Shown: positions 52,260 to 62,197, counted from the stretch's first letter. The stretch: DNA of 64,000 nucleotides from Mesorhizobium sp. M00.F.Ca.ET.216.01.1.1 (GCF_004010325.2 NZ_SADR02000022.1:62001-126000); one strand, 5' to 3'. Numbers and translations: made by a program. The notes: generated by a model from the sequence alone, not told the origin.

Positions 52260-53240
52260 ATGAGAGTGGCTGAGATACTTGCCGTCGGCGAGGCGATGGA
52301 GCGGGCGCTGGCGCTGCTCGAAGATGGCGACGTCGTCGCCATCCCGACCGAAACCGTCTACGGGCTGGCCGCCGACGCGACCAATGGTATTGGCGTGGCG
52401 CGCATTTTCGAAGCGAAAGGCCGCCCCCGCTTCAACCCGCTGATCGCCCATGTCGCCGATCTGGCGATGGCCGAGCGGCTCGCCCTGTTCGACCCACTGT
52501 CGAAAAGGCTGGCGCAAGCATTCTGGCCAGGGCCGCTGACGCTGGTGCTGCCGCAACGGCCAGGCAACGGCATTCATCCGCTGGTCACCGCCGGGCTGGA
52601 TACGATTGCACTGCGCATGCCGAAGGGTTTTGGCGGCGAGCTGATTGCCAGGCTCGGCCATCCGCTGGCCGCGCCCAGTGCCAATTCCTCGGGACGGATC
52701 AGCGCCACGACAGCGCAAGCCGTGGCGGCGGATCTCGGTGAAAGGATCAAGCTCGTGGTCGATGGCGGCGCGACGGCAGTCGGGCTGGAATCGACGATCG
52801 TCAAGGTCGAAGGTGGAACACTGCGGCTGCTGAGGCCGGGCGGTATTGCCGCCGATGAGATCGAGGCAGTGGCCGGCGTGAAGCTGCTGCGCGGACAGGC
52901 AGCGGGCATCGAGGCGCCCGGCATGCTCGCCTCACATTATGCGCCGGGTGCCACAGTGCGGCTCAACGCCGGGAAAATCGCTACGGGCGAAGCCCTTCTG
53001 GCATTTGGCAGCCGCCGTGCCGAAGGCTGGCAAGGCGCGGCCGCCATGCGCAACCTGTCCGAGACCGGCGACCTGCGCGAGGCGGCGGCCAATCTGTTCT
53101 CCCATATGCAGGACCTTGATCGCAGCGGCGCGAAAGCGATCGCCGTCGAGCCGATCCCGTCCGACGGACTGGGTGAGGCGATCAACGACCGGCTTGCGCG
53201 CGCCGCCGCTCCTCGTGACAAGATCAACGCAGCACCATAG
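52260..53240 (+). CDS. sua5: L-threonylcarbamoyladenylate synthase (Sua5/TsaC type)
   Basis: A 326-residue long-form Sua5 enzyme for the t6A37 tRNA modification. The N-terminal YrdC domain has VVAIPTETVYGLAADATN and RPRFNPLIAHV, plus FWPGPLTLVLP. The C-terminal Sua5 extension begins about residue 200 with APGMLASHYAPGA. It makes threonylcarbamoyl-AMP from threonine, bicarbonate and ATP. ATG at 52260 or GTG at 52266 start the conserved region. The FAD-oxidase gene follows nine bases later. Confidence 0.94.
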   Translation: MRVAEILAVGEAMERALALLEDGDVVAIPTETVYGLAADATNGIGVARIFEAKGRPRFNPLIAHVADLAMAERLALFDPLSKRLAQAFWPGPLTLVLPQRPGNGIHPLVTAGLDTIALRMPKGFGGELIARLGHPLAAPSANSSGRISATTAQAVAADLGERIKLVVDGGATAVGLESTIVKVEGGTLRLLRPGGIAADEIEAVAGVKLLRGQAAGIEAPGMLASHYAPGATVRLNAGKIATGEALLAFGSRRAEGWQGAAAMRNLSETGDLREAAANLFSHMQDLDRSGAKAIAVEPIPSDGLGEAINDRLARAAAPRDKINAAP

Positions 53241-53249
53241 TTTCGGCCC

Positions 53250-54680
53250 ATGAACGACGCGCCCTTTGACCTCGACCCCGCCCTCATCGACCGCTTTGCG
53301 GCTATCGTCGGCGAAAAACATGCGCTTCGCGACCAGCAGGATATCGCGCCTTACCTCACCGAGCGGCGCGGGCTGTGGCACGGCAGGACGGCGCTGGTGC
53401 TGAGGCCAGGCAGCGTCGAAGAGGTCAGCCGCATCATGCGGCTGGCGACCGAGACGGCAACGCCGGTCGTGCCGCAGAGCGGCAACACCGGGCTGGTCGG
53501 TGCCCAGGTGCCGGACAAGTCCGGGCGCGAGATCGTGCTGTCGCTGTCGCGGCTGAACCGCATCCGCGAGATCGATGTCCTGTCAAACACGGCGACCGTA
53601 GAGGCCGGCGTCATCCTGCAGACGCTGCAGGAAGCGGCTGATGCCGCCGACCGACTGTTTCCGCTGTCGCTCGCCGCGCAAGGCTCCTGCCAGATCGGCG
53701 GCAATCTGTCCTCCAATGCCGGTGGCACCGGCGTGCTTGCCTACGGCAATGCGCGCGAGCTCTGCCTCGGCGTTGAAGTGGTGCTGCCGACGGGCGAGGT
53801 GTTCGACGATTTGCGCAAGCTGAAGAAGGACAATACCGGCTACGATCTCAAGGACCTGTTCATCGGCGCGGAAGGCACGCTTGGCGTCATCACCGCCGCC
53901 GTGCTCAAGCTCTTCCCCAAGCCGAAGGGGCGCGAAGTGGCCTTTGCCGGCCTGTCGTCGCCTGAGGCGGCATTGTCCCTGTTTGGCCTGGCGATGGATC
54001 GTGCCGGGGCCGCACTCACCGCCTTCGAGCTGATCGGCCAGAGGCCCTACGACTTCACGCTCCAGCACGCGCAAGGCGTCGCACGGCCGCTAGCCGACGA
54101 TTGGCCATGGTATGTGCTGATGCAGGTTTCCTCCGGCCGTTCGGCCGAGGATGCCAGGGGACTGATCGAGGACGTGCTTTCAGCCGGCCTCGAGCAAGGC
54201 ATTGTCGGCGATGCGGTGATTGCGGCGAGCCTCGCTCAGGGCGATGCCTTCTGGAATTTCCGCGAGGTGCTGCCCGACGCGCAGAAGCCCGAAGGCGCCT
54301 CGATCAAGCACGATATTTCGGTACCGGTGGCGTCCATCCCGCAGTTCATCGAAAAGGCTGCAGACGCCGTCGAATTGGTCAGTCCCGGTGCGCGCGTGGT
54401 CTGCTTCGGCCACATGGGCGACGGCAATCTCCACTACAACATCTCCCGGCCAGTCGGCGGCGGAGACGAAGCGTTTCTCGGCCTCTATCACGCCATGAAC
54501 AAGGCGGTGCACGATGTCGTGCGCAGCTTTCACGGTTCAATCTCTGCCGAGCACGGCATCGGCCAGTTGAAGCGCGACGAGCTGCTCGCGACGGCGCCGC
54601 CGATGGCGATCGAGCTGATGCGCAGGGTCAAGGCAGCTTTCGACCCGGCCGGGATCATGAACCCCGGTAAGGTTATCTGA
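53250..54680 (+). CDS. FAD-linked oxidase, D-2-hydroxyacid dehydrogenase type
   Basis: A 476-residue flavoprotein with an N-terminal VAO/PCMH FAD domain (VVPQSGNTGLVGAQVPDKSGREIVLSLSRLNRIREID; ATVEAGVILQTLQ; SCQIGGNLSSNAGG) and a C-terminal FAD-oxidase domain (CFGHMGDGNLHYNIS; GSISAEHGIGQLKRDEL). It resembles D-2-hydroxyglutarate or D-lactate dehydrogenases. HGIGQ and the HMGDGN motif hold the metal or substrate ligands. It is cotranscribed with the Sua5 gene, nine bases downstream; the exact substrate is unknown. Confidence 0.92.
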   Translation: MNDAPFDLDPALIDRFAAIVGEKHALRDQQDIAPYLTERRGLWHGRTALVLRPGSVEEVSRIMRLATETATPVVPQSGNTGLVGAQVPDKSGREIVLSLSRLNRIREIDVLSNTATVEAGVILQTLQEAADAADRLFPLSLAAQGSCQIGGNLSSNAGGTGVLAYGNARELCLGVEVVLPTGEVFDDLRKLKKDNTGYDLKDLFIGAEGTLGVITAAVLKLFPKPKGREVAFAGLSSPEAALSLFGLAMDRAGAALTAFELIGQRPYDFTLQHAQGVARPLADDWPWYVLMQVSSGRSAEDARGLIEDVLSAGLEQGIVGDAVIAASLAQGDAFWNFREVLPDAQKPEGASIKHDISVPVASIPQFIEKAADAVELVSPGARVVCFGHMGDGNLHYNISRPVGGGDEAFLGLYHAMNKAVHDVVRSFHGSISAEHGIGQLKRDELLATAPPMAIELMRRVKAAFDPAGIMNPGKVI

Positions 54681-54866
54681 TCCTTTCAAGATCTTGCGTC
54701 CGGTCGCATTCCGATAACCATCGCCTGAGATCAGCAAAATTTAACCGACTTTCTTAAGCGGGGCGGTAAGAAGCCCGCGCTAATGTTTCGCCATAAACGA
54801 GGCTGGAAAAACCGGCCCGGAGAGGACCGGAAACCGGCTCTCAGGAGAAACACAGGAAGGCTTTAA

Positions 54867-55433
54867 ATGAACACTGGACTGAAGCCAGTCTGGGCCGGGC
54901 GCAACATGCGTCTCGACCCATTCCGCCTGCCGCAGGTGGTAAGCTACGCCACGCGCGACGACTATGGCGACGTTACCTTCACCATCGATCAGCGTGGCGC
55001 CGTCATTCGCCGCACGCTCGAGATGAGCGGCGTGCCGGCGATCATCGCTCTGCCCGCAAACGCGTTTCGCGGCGTCGCCGCCCGCGCGATGGAGGATCCG
55101 GATGGCAATGTCACGGTGACCCTGGAACTTCTGCACAATGATCCGATGCTGTCGGTGCCGCTGCTGGTGGCCGACGATCTCGACGATGTCGCCGCCGACT
55201 GGCGCGCCTGGGCCGACGCCTACCGTCTGCCGATGCTTTTGATCGAAGCCGACGGCGTTGCCCGCACGCTGGAGGAATCACTCGGCGCCGCCATCAAGGC
55301 GCTGCCGCCGCAGGACCGCCGCAAGGGCCGCGTCTCGACCATGCGCCGTCCGCGTTTCCTTGCCCGCCGCAGGGCCGGCGACCTCGGACTCAGGCTGGTC
55401 ATTGGCGGCCAGGAGATCATTTCGCGGGAATAA
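54867..55433 (+). CDS. DUF6101 family protein
   Basis: A 188-residue protein of the Rhizobiales family DUF6101, function unknown. Characteristic are DPFRLPQVVSYATRDDYGDVTFTIDQRGAVIRR and PANAFRGVAARAM, with the C-terminal RRPRFLARRRAGDL. No signal peptide or membrane segment. AGGAAGG precedes the ATG. Its stop codon directly abuts that of ubiA on the other strand. Confidence 0.86.
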   Translation: MNTGLKPVWAGRNMRLDPFRLPQVVSYATRDDYGDVTFTIDQRGAVIRRTLEMSGVPAIIALPANAFRGVAARAMEDPDGNVTVTLELLHNDPMLSVPLLVADDLDDVAADWRAWADAYRLPMLLIEADGVARTLEESLGAAIKALPPQDRRKGRVSTMRRPRFLARRRAGDLGLRLVIGGQEIISRE

Positions 55434-56417
55434 CTAGACCAGCGGCTTCAGCGCTACCCATAGCGAGCCGCCGATCAGGCCGAGGAAGATCAGCCAGCCG
55501 ACCTGGTTGTTCGACTTGAACAGCCGCAGGCACTGGTCGGGATCGTTGATATCCAGCCTTGCTATCTGCCGCGCCATATGGGCGCCGGCGGCGACCAGCC
55601 CTGCTAGCGCCGGCACCGGCGCTTGCGCTGAGGCGAAGGCGATGGCGAAGCAAACCAGCGCCCCGCCATAGAGCCCGACAAGCCAAGCCTTGGTGTTGTC
55701 GCCGAACAGGCGGGCGGTCGAGCGCACGCCGACGATGGCGTCGTCTTCCTTGTCCTGGTGCGCATAGATCGTGTCGTAGCCGATCACCCACAGGATCGAA
55801 CCGATATAAAGCATGATCGCCGGGTCATCGAGATCGCCGAACTCCACCGCCCACCCCATCAGCGCACCCCAGGAGAAGGCAAGGCCGAGCACGAGCTGCG
55901 GCCAGTTGGTGTAGCGCTTCATGAACGGATAGATCGCGACGATGGCAAGCGAGCCGATACCGAGCGGGACGGCGAAGCTGTTGAACTGCAGGAGCACCGC
56001 CAGACCCAGCAAGGCCTGCATGGCGAGAAACACCCAGGCCTGCCGGCGCGTGACCTTGCCCGCCGGCAGCGGCCGCGAGCGCGTGCGCTCGACCTGGTTG
56101 TCGATGTCCTCGTCGACCAGGTCGTTGTAGGTACAGCCGGCGCCGCGCATGGCGATGGCGCCGATCAGGAACAGCAGCAGGTACCATGGCGCCGGCAGCA
56201 GCGTGAGCACGGGATCCGTGGGACGGGGATAGGCACTGGCGGCAAGTGCCGCCGACCACCAGCAGGGCCACAGCAGCAGTTGCCAGCCAATCGGACGGTC
56301 CCAGCGCGCAAGCTGCGCGTAGGGCCATATCAGGCGTGGCAGCGCCCGGTAGACCCAGTGGCCGCTCGGCGCGTCGGCGACGCGGCCCTGGGTTGCTTTC
56401 GATTGGACGGGTTCCAT
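55434..56417 (-). CDS. ubiA: 4-hydroxybenzoate polyprenyltransferase
   Basis: A 327-residue integral membrane prenyltransferase that attaches the polyprenyl tail to 4-hydroxybenzoate in ubiquinone synthesis. The Asp-rich motifs NDLVDEDID (in GCTYNDLVDEDIDNQV) and DTIYAHQDKEDD are present among about eight helices. ATG at 56417 is preferred over the in-frame TTG at 56453. It uses the product of the polyprenyl diphosphate synthase encoded in this window. Confidence 0.95.
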   Translation of the reverse strand: MEPVQSKATQGRVADAPSGHWVYRALPRLIWPYAQLARWDRPIGWQLLLWPCWWSAALAASAYPRPTDPVLTLLPAPWYLLLFLIGAIAMRGAGCTYNDLVDEDIDNQVERTRSRPLPAGKVTRRQAWVFLAMQALLGLAVLLQFNSFAVPLGIGSLAIVAIYPFMKRYTNWPQLVLGLAFSWGALMGWAVEFGDLDDPAIMLYIGSILWVIGYDTIYAHQDKEDDAIVGVRSTARLFGDNTKAWLVGLYGGALVCFAIAFASAQAPVPALAGLVAAGAHMARQIARLDINDPDQCLRLFKSNNQVGWLIFLGLIGGSLWVALKPLV

Positions 56418-56560
56418 TCCTGCTGAAGTGGCAGCAGCGGCGAACGCCGTCAAGCGTCAACGTTCCCGTGCGCAATTGCTGTCAAAACACCAAAAGTCTT
56501 GACCCATTGCCCGAGGCGCAATAGCGCAGTCCTGACCGTGGAACGACAAGGGATATGGGC

Positions 56561-57844
56561 ATGCGTGTTTTGTTGATCGGCTCCGGCGGCCGCGAACATG
56601 CCCTGGCCTGGAAGATCACCGCATCGCCGCTGCTGACGAAGCTCTACGCGGCGCCCGGCAATCCGGGTATCGGCCGCGAAGCTGAGCTGGTGACGCTCGA
56701 CATTGCCGACCACGCCGCGGTGGCCCGGTTCTGCACGGAGAAAAAAATCGACCTCGTCGTGGTCGGGCCGGAAGGGCCGCTTGTCGCCGGTATTGCCGAC
56801 GATTTGCGGTCCGAGGGCATCCGCGTCTTCGGCCCGTCCAGGGCGGCAGCACGCCTGGAAGGCTCAAAAGGCTTCACCAAGGATCTTTGCGCCAGATACG
56901 GTATTCCGACCGCTGCCTATGGCCGCTTCGGCGACCTGGCGTCGGCCAGGGCCTATGTCGAAAAGATGGGTGCGCCGATCGTCATCAAGGCCGATGGCCT
57001 GGCCGCCGGCAAGGGCGTCACCGTCGCCATGACGCTGGACGAGGCGCTGGCCGCACTCGATGCCTGTTTCGACGGTTCCTTTGGGCGGGCCGGCGCGGAG
57101 GTGGTGGTCGAGGAGTTTCTCACCGGCGAGGAGGCGAGTTTCTTCTGCCTGTGCGACGGTACCACAGCGCTGCCGTTCGGCACCGCGCAGGACCACAAGC
57201 GCGTCGGCGACGGCGATGTAGGCCCGAACACCGGCGGCATGGGTGCCTATTCGCCGGCGCCAGTGATGACGCCTGACATGGTCGAGCGCACCATGCGCGA
57301 GATCGTCGAGCCGACCATGCGCGGCATGGCCGAAACAGGCGCGCCGTTTTCCGGCATACTTTTTGCCGGGCTGATGATCACCGACAAGGGGCCGAAGCTG
57401 ATCGAATACAACACCCGTTTCGGCGACCCGGAATGCCAGGTGCTGATGATGCGGCTGAAGGACGATCTCCTGGTCCTGCTCAATGCTGCTGCCGACGGCC
57501 AGCTGGCGCACATGTCGGTGCGCTGGCGCGACGAGGCGGCACTCACCGTGGTGATGGCGGCCAGGGGTTATCCCGGCACGCCGGAGAAGGGCTCGGTCAT
57601 CCGGGGTGTAGAAGAGGCGTCAGCCGACGGCGCCCAGATCTTTCATGCCGGCACCGCCATCAACAGTGGTGCGCTGGTCGCCAATGGCGGCCGGGTGCTT
57701 AACGTCACGGCGACCGGCAGCACGGTCGGCGAGGCGCAGAGACGGGCCTATGCCGCGCTTGACCGGATCGACTGGCCGGACGGATTCTGCCGCCGCGATA
57801 TCGGCTGGCAGGCGGTGGCGCGGGAGAATGCCGGCGTCAGGTAA
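56561..57844 (+). CDS. purD: Phosphoribosylamine-glycine ligase
   Basis: A 427-residue ATP-grasp enzyme of purine synthesis that joins glycine to phosphoribosylamine. RVLLIGSGGREHALAWK starts the N-domain, SRAAARLEGSKGFTKD and IVIKADGLAAGKGV form the ATP-binding parts, and GDPECQVLMMRL and the C-terminal barrel follow. ATG at 56561 has AAGGG nine bases upstream; ATG two codons earlier (56555) is possible. It is divergent from ubiA. Confidence 0.97.
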   Translation: MRVLLIGSGGREHALAWKITASPLLTKLYAAPGNPGIGREAELVTLDIADHAAVARFCTEKKIDLVVVGPEGPLVAGIADDLRSEGIRVFGPSRAAARLEGSKGFTKDLCARYGIPTAAYGRFGDLASARAYVEKMGAPIVIKADGLAAGKGVTVAMTLDEALAALDACFDGSFGRAGAEVVVEEFLTGEEASFFCLCDGTTALPFGTAQDHKRVGDGDVGPNTGGMGAYSPAPVMTPDMVERTMREIVEPTMRGMAETGAPFSGILFAGLMITDKGPKLIEYNTRFGDPECQVLMMRLKDDLLVLLNAAADGQLAHMSVRWRDEAALTVVMAARGYPGTPEKGSVIRGVEEASADGAQIFHAGTAINSGALVANGGRVLNVTATGSTVGEAQRRAYAALDRIDWPDGFCRRDIGWQAVARENAGVR

Positions 57845-57873
57845 ATCTCGACGCGCTGACGGAGAGGCCAGCG

Positions 57874-59019
57874 TTAACGACGGCTGCGGTCGAGCTCGGT
57901 TGAGGCGGTGCTGAGAGGGTCGGCTCCGGCGTCAGGAAAAGATGTCGAGCGCTCCTCGCTCCGCTTCCAGGCTACGTATTCGACAATCCCGCGTGGGCGC
58001 GGCACTGTCTTCACCACGGGCATACGGAAGCCGTCGCGAAACCTGGCCCAGCGTGCACTGAGCACCGCGACCATTTCGCCGAAGGTCGGCGGCGTCGCTA
58101 CGCTGGCGTAGGTGATGGTGACATTGCCGGCGAGGCCGGCCTCGCGTGAGACGGGCACGGGTATGGAAGCGAGGTAGTCCGGCGGCACGTCGATCAGGCC
58201 GCCAAACGACCATTGTTCGCGCAGCTCTGTTGCATTCATCGGGGCGACATTGACATCGATGTCGTTGGGTGTGCCGGCGACCCGGTACGGGCAGCGGAAC
58301 CTGCCGCAATTGGCTCGCGCCGAGAATTGCCACAACGCGTAGCCTTGCCAGTTGCCCATCGGAAAATGGACGTCGATGTCCGGCTTGTAGCGCGCGTACC
58401 AGAGCGGCAGCCGCGACAGCAACCGGTATTTGTATCTGTTGTCGGCGATGTGCCGGGCGGTCGTGCCGTTGGTGTAGAGCACCGGGAAGCGGCCGAGCCG
58501 CCTACGCACTTGGCGGACGAATTCCTCGGCGTCCTCCAGCGACATCCATTGCGTCGGATCGTCATCCTCGATGTCGAGGGCAAGCAACTCATCCGATCCA
58601 GGTTCGGCGAAATCGATGAAGTGGTTGGCCTGCTCGACCGGGTTGCCGGGGCGGGCGAGATGATAGGCGCCCCATTTCAGGCCGAGCGCCTTGGCCACCA
58701 CCTTGCGCGTCTGGAACAACTCGCGCGTCACCGCATGGCGCTTCCAAAGCGCCTTGCAAAGCCGAACCTCGGTCTCGTCGCCGAAACAGAAGTAGGGCGG
58801 CGGCAGGCCGTCGGAGGCCTTGTTGATAAAGCCGGCGATGCGCTTGTCGGTGGCGAGTTGCGCCCAATCGATGGAATTGTATTCGTAAGCGTCGATCACC
58901 AGCGCCCGGTCGGCATTCTTCCACGGCTCGGAGAAATCCGAGGCCTGTGCCGCCGGCGCCAGCACCATCGCCACCGCGAGAAGCGCTGCGCGGCGAAAAG
59001 AGTGCGCCGGCTTTTTCAA
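57874..59019 (-). CDS. Glycoside hydrolase family 25 protein (lysozyme-like)
   Basis: A 381-residue exported GH25-type muramidase. A signal peptide (MKKPAHSFRRAALLAVAMVLAPAAQA) leads to the catalytic barrel: IDAYEYNSIDWA (Asp43) and LALDIEDDDPTQW, with Asp149 and catalytic Glu151 as the DIE pair. Conserved later parts are PVLYTNG and ALWQFSARANCGRFRC. TTG at 59019 was preferred because it begins the signal peptide and has GGGGA eight bases upstream; ATG at 59061 adds 14 residues. It should cut peptidoglycan in the periplasm or outside. Confidence 0.85.
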   Translation of the reverse strand: MKKPAHSFRRAALLAVAMVLAPAAQASDFSEPWKNADRALVIDAYEYNSIDWAQLATDKRIAGFINKASDGLPPPYFCFGDETEVRLCKALWKRHAVTRELFQTRKVVAKALGLKWGAYHLARPGNPVEQANHFIDFAEPGSDELLALDIEDDDPTQWMSLEDAEEFVRQVRRRLGRFPVLYTNGTTARHIADNRYKYRLLSRLPLWYARYKPDIDVHFPMGNWQGYALWQFSARANCGRFRCPYRVAGTPNDIDVNVAPMNATELREQWSFGGLIDVPPDYLASIPVPVSREAGLAGNVTITYASVATPPTFGEMVAVLSARWARFRDGFRMPVVKTVPRPRGIVEYVAWKRSEERSTSFPDAGADPLSTASTELDRSRR

Positions 59020-59191
59020 ACAGGGAGTCCCCGTTGACCAGAGTCTATCCTGAACCGCCATGGTTAAGGAAATGCTTTTACAGCCTGGCCGTGGGTATTA
59101 CGGATTTTGTCAAAGCCGGCAGGCAGGTGCGGGGCGGCGCCATCGCACGGAAGGGGAGTTCAAACTTGCCTTATGATGGTTCTGATCGCCG

Positions 59192-59428
59192 TCATCGGCG
59201 AATGAGGGGCTGGATTTCGAACGGGTCGGGCGCCGGCGACTGCGGCAGCGTTCCGTCAGCGGCGCGTTTGCGATGATGGGCCAGCGAGCATTGCGGCGAG
59301 CACAGCACACCGCGATCCGACCAATAGGCGGCGCCGTTCTCGAACTTGCCCTGATGGTACCAGAAACCTGCCGCCCGATAGGGCAGGCCGCATTCGATGC
59401 AGCGATAGGCGTCAGGTCTGGCAAGCAT
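59192..59428 (-). CDS. Small cysteine-rich (zinc-ribbon-like) protein
   Basis: A 78-residue protein with paired cysteines: CIECG near the N-terminus and CSPQC further on, with aromatic residues between (YRAAGFWYHQGKFENGAAYWSDRG). This fits a zinc-binding fold. A longer in-frame version to 59644 lacks conserved features, so ATG at 59428 was chosen. Function unknown; it converges on nothing and stands alone on the minus strand. Confidence 0.7.
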   Translation of the reverse strand: MLARPDAYRCIECGLPYRAAGFWYHQGKFENGAAYWSDRGVLCSPQCSLAHHRKRAADGTLPQSPAPDPFEIQPLIRR

Positions 59429-59631
59429 GGGCGGTTCCGATCCGCTGTTTGGTCTGCCGGTCGAATATTGTCCGGCATTGCAGAATTTAGCGCGCGCCAA
59501 CGCAATTGCAAAATCTGCGTGACAAATTTTGACGTTTACGTAAAAAGCAGATGGTAAAGCGACCCAAGGCGGATGGTTTTGCGCCTGCACGGGCCCTAGG
59601 TTGAATTGCGAACTGAGGAGGAGCAAGCGGC

Positions 59632-61401
59632 ATGTATCGAGCACCGGTCGAGGATATCGCCTTCACGCTGAAGCACGTCGCCGGCCTGAAGTCGGCGCTC
59701 GATGCCGGCATATTTGGCGACCTCGGCGAGGATCTTGTCGACGCCATTCTGGCCGAGGCCGGCCGCTTCGCCAGCGAGGAGGTCGCCCCGCTCTACAAGA
59801 TCGGCGACGAGCAAGGCGCGGTGCTGAACGGCGCCGCCGTCACCACGCCACCCGGCTGGAAGGAACTCTATCGCCGCTGGATCGACGGCGGCTGGAATGC
59901 GCTGTGCGCACCGGAGGAATATGACGGCCAGGCCTTGCCGACGATGCTCGGGATGGCCGCGCTCGAAATGTGGAACTCCGCCTCAATGGCCTTCGGCATT
60001 GCCCCGACGCTGACCATGGGCGCGGTCGAGGCGCTCGACAAGCACGCCTCTGAGGCGCTCAAGGCCAAGTATCTCGCAAAGCTCGTCTCCGGCGAATGGA
60101 TGGGCACGATGAACCTGACCGAGCCGCAGGCAGGCTCGGACCTCAATGCCTTGCGCACCCGCTCCGAACCGACCGGCGACGGCAGCTATCGCATCTTCGG
60201 GCAGAAGATCTTCATCACCTATGGCGAGCACGATTTCACCGACAACATCATCCATCTGGTGCTGGCGCGGCTCCCCGATGCCCCGCCCGGCACGCGTGGC
60301 CTTTCCCTGTTCCTGGTGCCGAAATTCCTGGTCGGCGACGATGGCGCGCTCGGCGCCCGCAACGACGTTTTCTGCTCCGGGCTGGAGCACAAACTGGGCA
60401 TCCACGCCTCGCCGACCTGCACCATGATTTACGGCGATGGTTTCGAGGGCGTCACACCGGGCGCGATCGGCTGGCTGGTCGGCGAGGAGAACAAGGGCCT
60501 GGCCTGCATGTTCACCATGATGAACAACGCCCGGCTTGCCGTCGGTATGCAGGGCGTGGCGGTCGCCGAGTCGGCCACGCAGAAGGCGCTCACTTATGCC
60601 AACGACCGCCGCCAAGGCAAGGCGGCAAGCTATGACGGTGCCGGCATGGCGCCGATCGTTCATCACCCCGACGTGCAGCGCAACCTTCTTACCATGAAGG
60701 CGCTGACGCAGATTGCGCGCGCCATCAGCTATTCCTGCGCGCACGCCATGGACCGCGCGCGTGTATCCGCAGGCGATGACGCGAAACACTGGCAGGAGCG
60801 GGCCAATCTGCTGACGCCGCTGGCCAAGGCCTTTTCCACCGACATCGGCGTCGATGTCGCCTCGCTCGGCTTACAGGTGCATGGCGGCATGGGTTTTATC
60901 GAAGAGACGGGCGCGGCAGCGCTTTATCGCGACGCGCGCATTGCGCCCATCTACGAAGGCACCAACGGCATCCAGGCGATCGACCTGGTGGCGCGCAAGC
61001 TGCCGCTCGGCGGCGGCGAGCATGTGCACGGCTATATCGCCGAACTGAAAGCCATCGCCGATCAAGTGCGGACCTCGAACTTCGAGGGTTTCGGCCGTAC
61101 CGCCGATGCAATCGAACAGGCGTTCGATGACCTGATTGAAGCGACGCGCTTCCTGCAAGGATTGTTGGCCGACGGCCGTTCGGACGAGGCGCTGGCCGGC
61201 GCCACGCCGTATCTCAGGCTGATCTCGCTTGCGGCGGGCGGCGCCTATCTGGCGCGAGGCGCGCTTGCCGACCAAAGCCGCATCGCACTTTGCCGTTTCT
61301 TCGCCGAGAACCTGCTCGGCGAGGCGCGAGCGCTAAAGGACCGCGTCATCGGCGGCGCAGAAAGCCTTGCCGCTGCCGGCAAGGCGCTGATCTCAGCCTG
61401 A
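59632..61401 (+). CDS. Acyl-CoA dehydrogenase
   Basis: A 589-residue flavoenzyme of the large acyl-CoA dehydrogenase subgroup, like DmdC-type and AidB-like members. The FAD and acyl-CoA binding MNLTEPQAGSDLNALRT and the catalytic glutamate in APIYEGTNGIQAIDL are present. It probably introduces a double bond into an acyl-CoA; an enoyl-CoA hydratase gene follows 43 bases later, suggesting a short beta-oxidation or organic-acid segment. The start follows AGGAGGAG by ten bases. Confidence 0.94.
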   Translation: MYRAPVEDIAFTLKHVAGLKSALDAGIFGDLGEDLVDAILAEAGRFASEEVAPLYKIGDEQGAVLNGAAVTTPPGWKELYRRWIDGGWNALCAPEEYDGQALPTMLGMAALEMWNSASMAFGIAPTLTMGAVEALDKHASEALKAKYLAKLVSGEWMGTMNLTEPQAGSDLNALRTRSEPTGDGSYRIFGQKIFITYGEHDFTDNIIHLVLARLPDAPPGTRGLSLFLVPKFLVGDDGALGARNDVFCSGLEHKLGIHASPTCTMIYGDGFEGVTPGAIGWLVGEENKGLACMFTMMNNARLAVGMQGVAVAESATQKALTYANDRRQGKAASYDGAGMAPIVHHPDVQRNLLTMKALTQIARAISYSCAHAMDRARVSAGDDAKHWQERANLLTPLAKAFSTDIGVDVASLGLQVHGGMGFIEETGAAALYRDARIAPIYEGTNGIQAIDLVARKLPLGGGEHVHGYIAELKAIADQVRTSNFEGFGRTADAIEQAFDDLIEATRFLQGLLADGRSDEALAGATPYLRLISLAAGGAYLARGALADQSRIALCRFFAENLLGEARALKDRVIGGAESLAAAGKALISA

Positions 61402-61444
61402 ATCCAACGTTTTCTCAAACCTGACGTTCACAAAGGACCGACCC

Positions 61445-62197
61445 GTGACAGACCATATCCTCGTCGAGCGCCAGGGCGCCATCCAGATCATCCGCATGAA
61501 CCGCCCGGACAAGAAGAATGCCTTGACGCGCGCCATGTATGCGAAAATGTCCAAAGCCCTTGCCGAGGGCGACGCCGATCCGGCGATCCGCGTCCATGTC
61601 TTCCTTGGTGTTTCAGGCGCCTTCTCCTCCGGCAACGACCTTGCAGATTTCATGGTCGTCGCCACCGGCGGCGAGGGCGGCACCGAGGTCTGGGACTTCC
61701 TGATGGCACTGGCCAGGATGGAAAAGCCCATGGTCTCCGGCGTCGACGGCATTGCAGTCGGCATCGGCACCACGCTCAACCTGCATTGCGATTTGACCTT
61801 CGCCACGACGCGCACCACGTTCCGGACGCCCTTCGTCGATCTCGGCCTGGTGCCCGAGGCAGGGTCGAGCCTGCTTGCGCCACAGATCTTGGGGCGGCAA
61901 GGCGCCTTCGCGCTGCTTGCGCTCGGCGAAGGCTTTTCGGCCGAGCGGGCCAAAGCCGCCGGGCTGATCTACGAGGTTGTCGAGGAAAACGCGCTCGAAG
62001 CGTCGGTGCTGGCTGCTGCCGGCCAGATCGCGGCCAAGCCGCCGCAGGCGCTGAAGATCGCGCGCGACCTGATGCGCGGCTCGCGTGAAGAGCTTGTCGC
62101 CCGCATCACGCAAGAAAGCGAGCATTTTCGCCAACAACTCAAGTCCGACGAAGCCCGTGCTGCCCTGACCGCCTTCATGACTAGGAAGAAGGTCTGA
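61445..62197 (+). CDS. Enoyl-CoA hydratase/isomerase family protein
   Basis: A 250-residue crotonase-fold protein. The oxyanion-hole segments are GVSGAFSSGNDLADFM and VSGVDGIAVGIGTTLNLHCDL, and the catalytic acidic residue lies near DLGLVPEAGSSLL. It starts with GTG at 61445. With the acyl-CoA dehydrogenase upstream it likely hydrates the enoyl-CoA made by that enzyme. Confidence 0.94.
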   Translation: MTDHILVERQGAIQIIRMNRPDKKNALTRAMYAKMSKALAEGDADPAIRVHVFLGVSGAFSSGNDLADFMVVATGGEGGTEVWDFLMALARMEKPMVSGVDGIAVGIGTTLNLHCDLTFATTRTTFRTPFVDLGLVPEAGSSLLAPQILGRQGAFALLALGEGFSAERAKAAGLIYEVVEENALEASVLAAAGQIAAKPPQALKIARDLMRGSREELVARITQESEHFRQQLKSDEARAALTAFMTRKKV

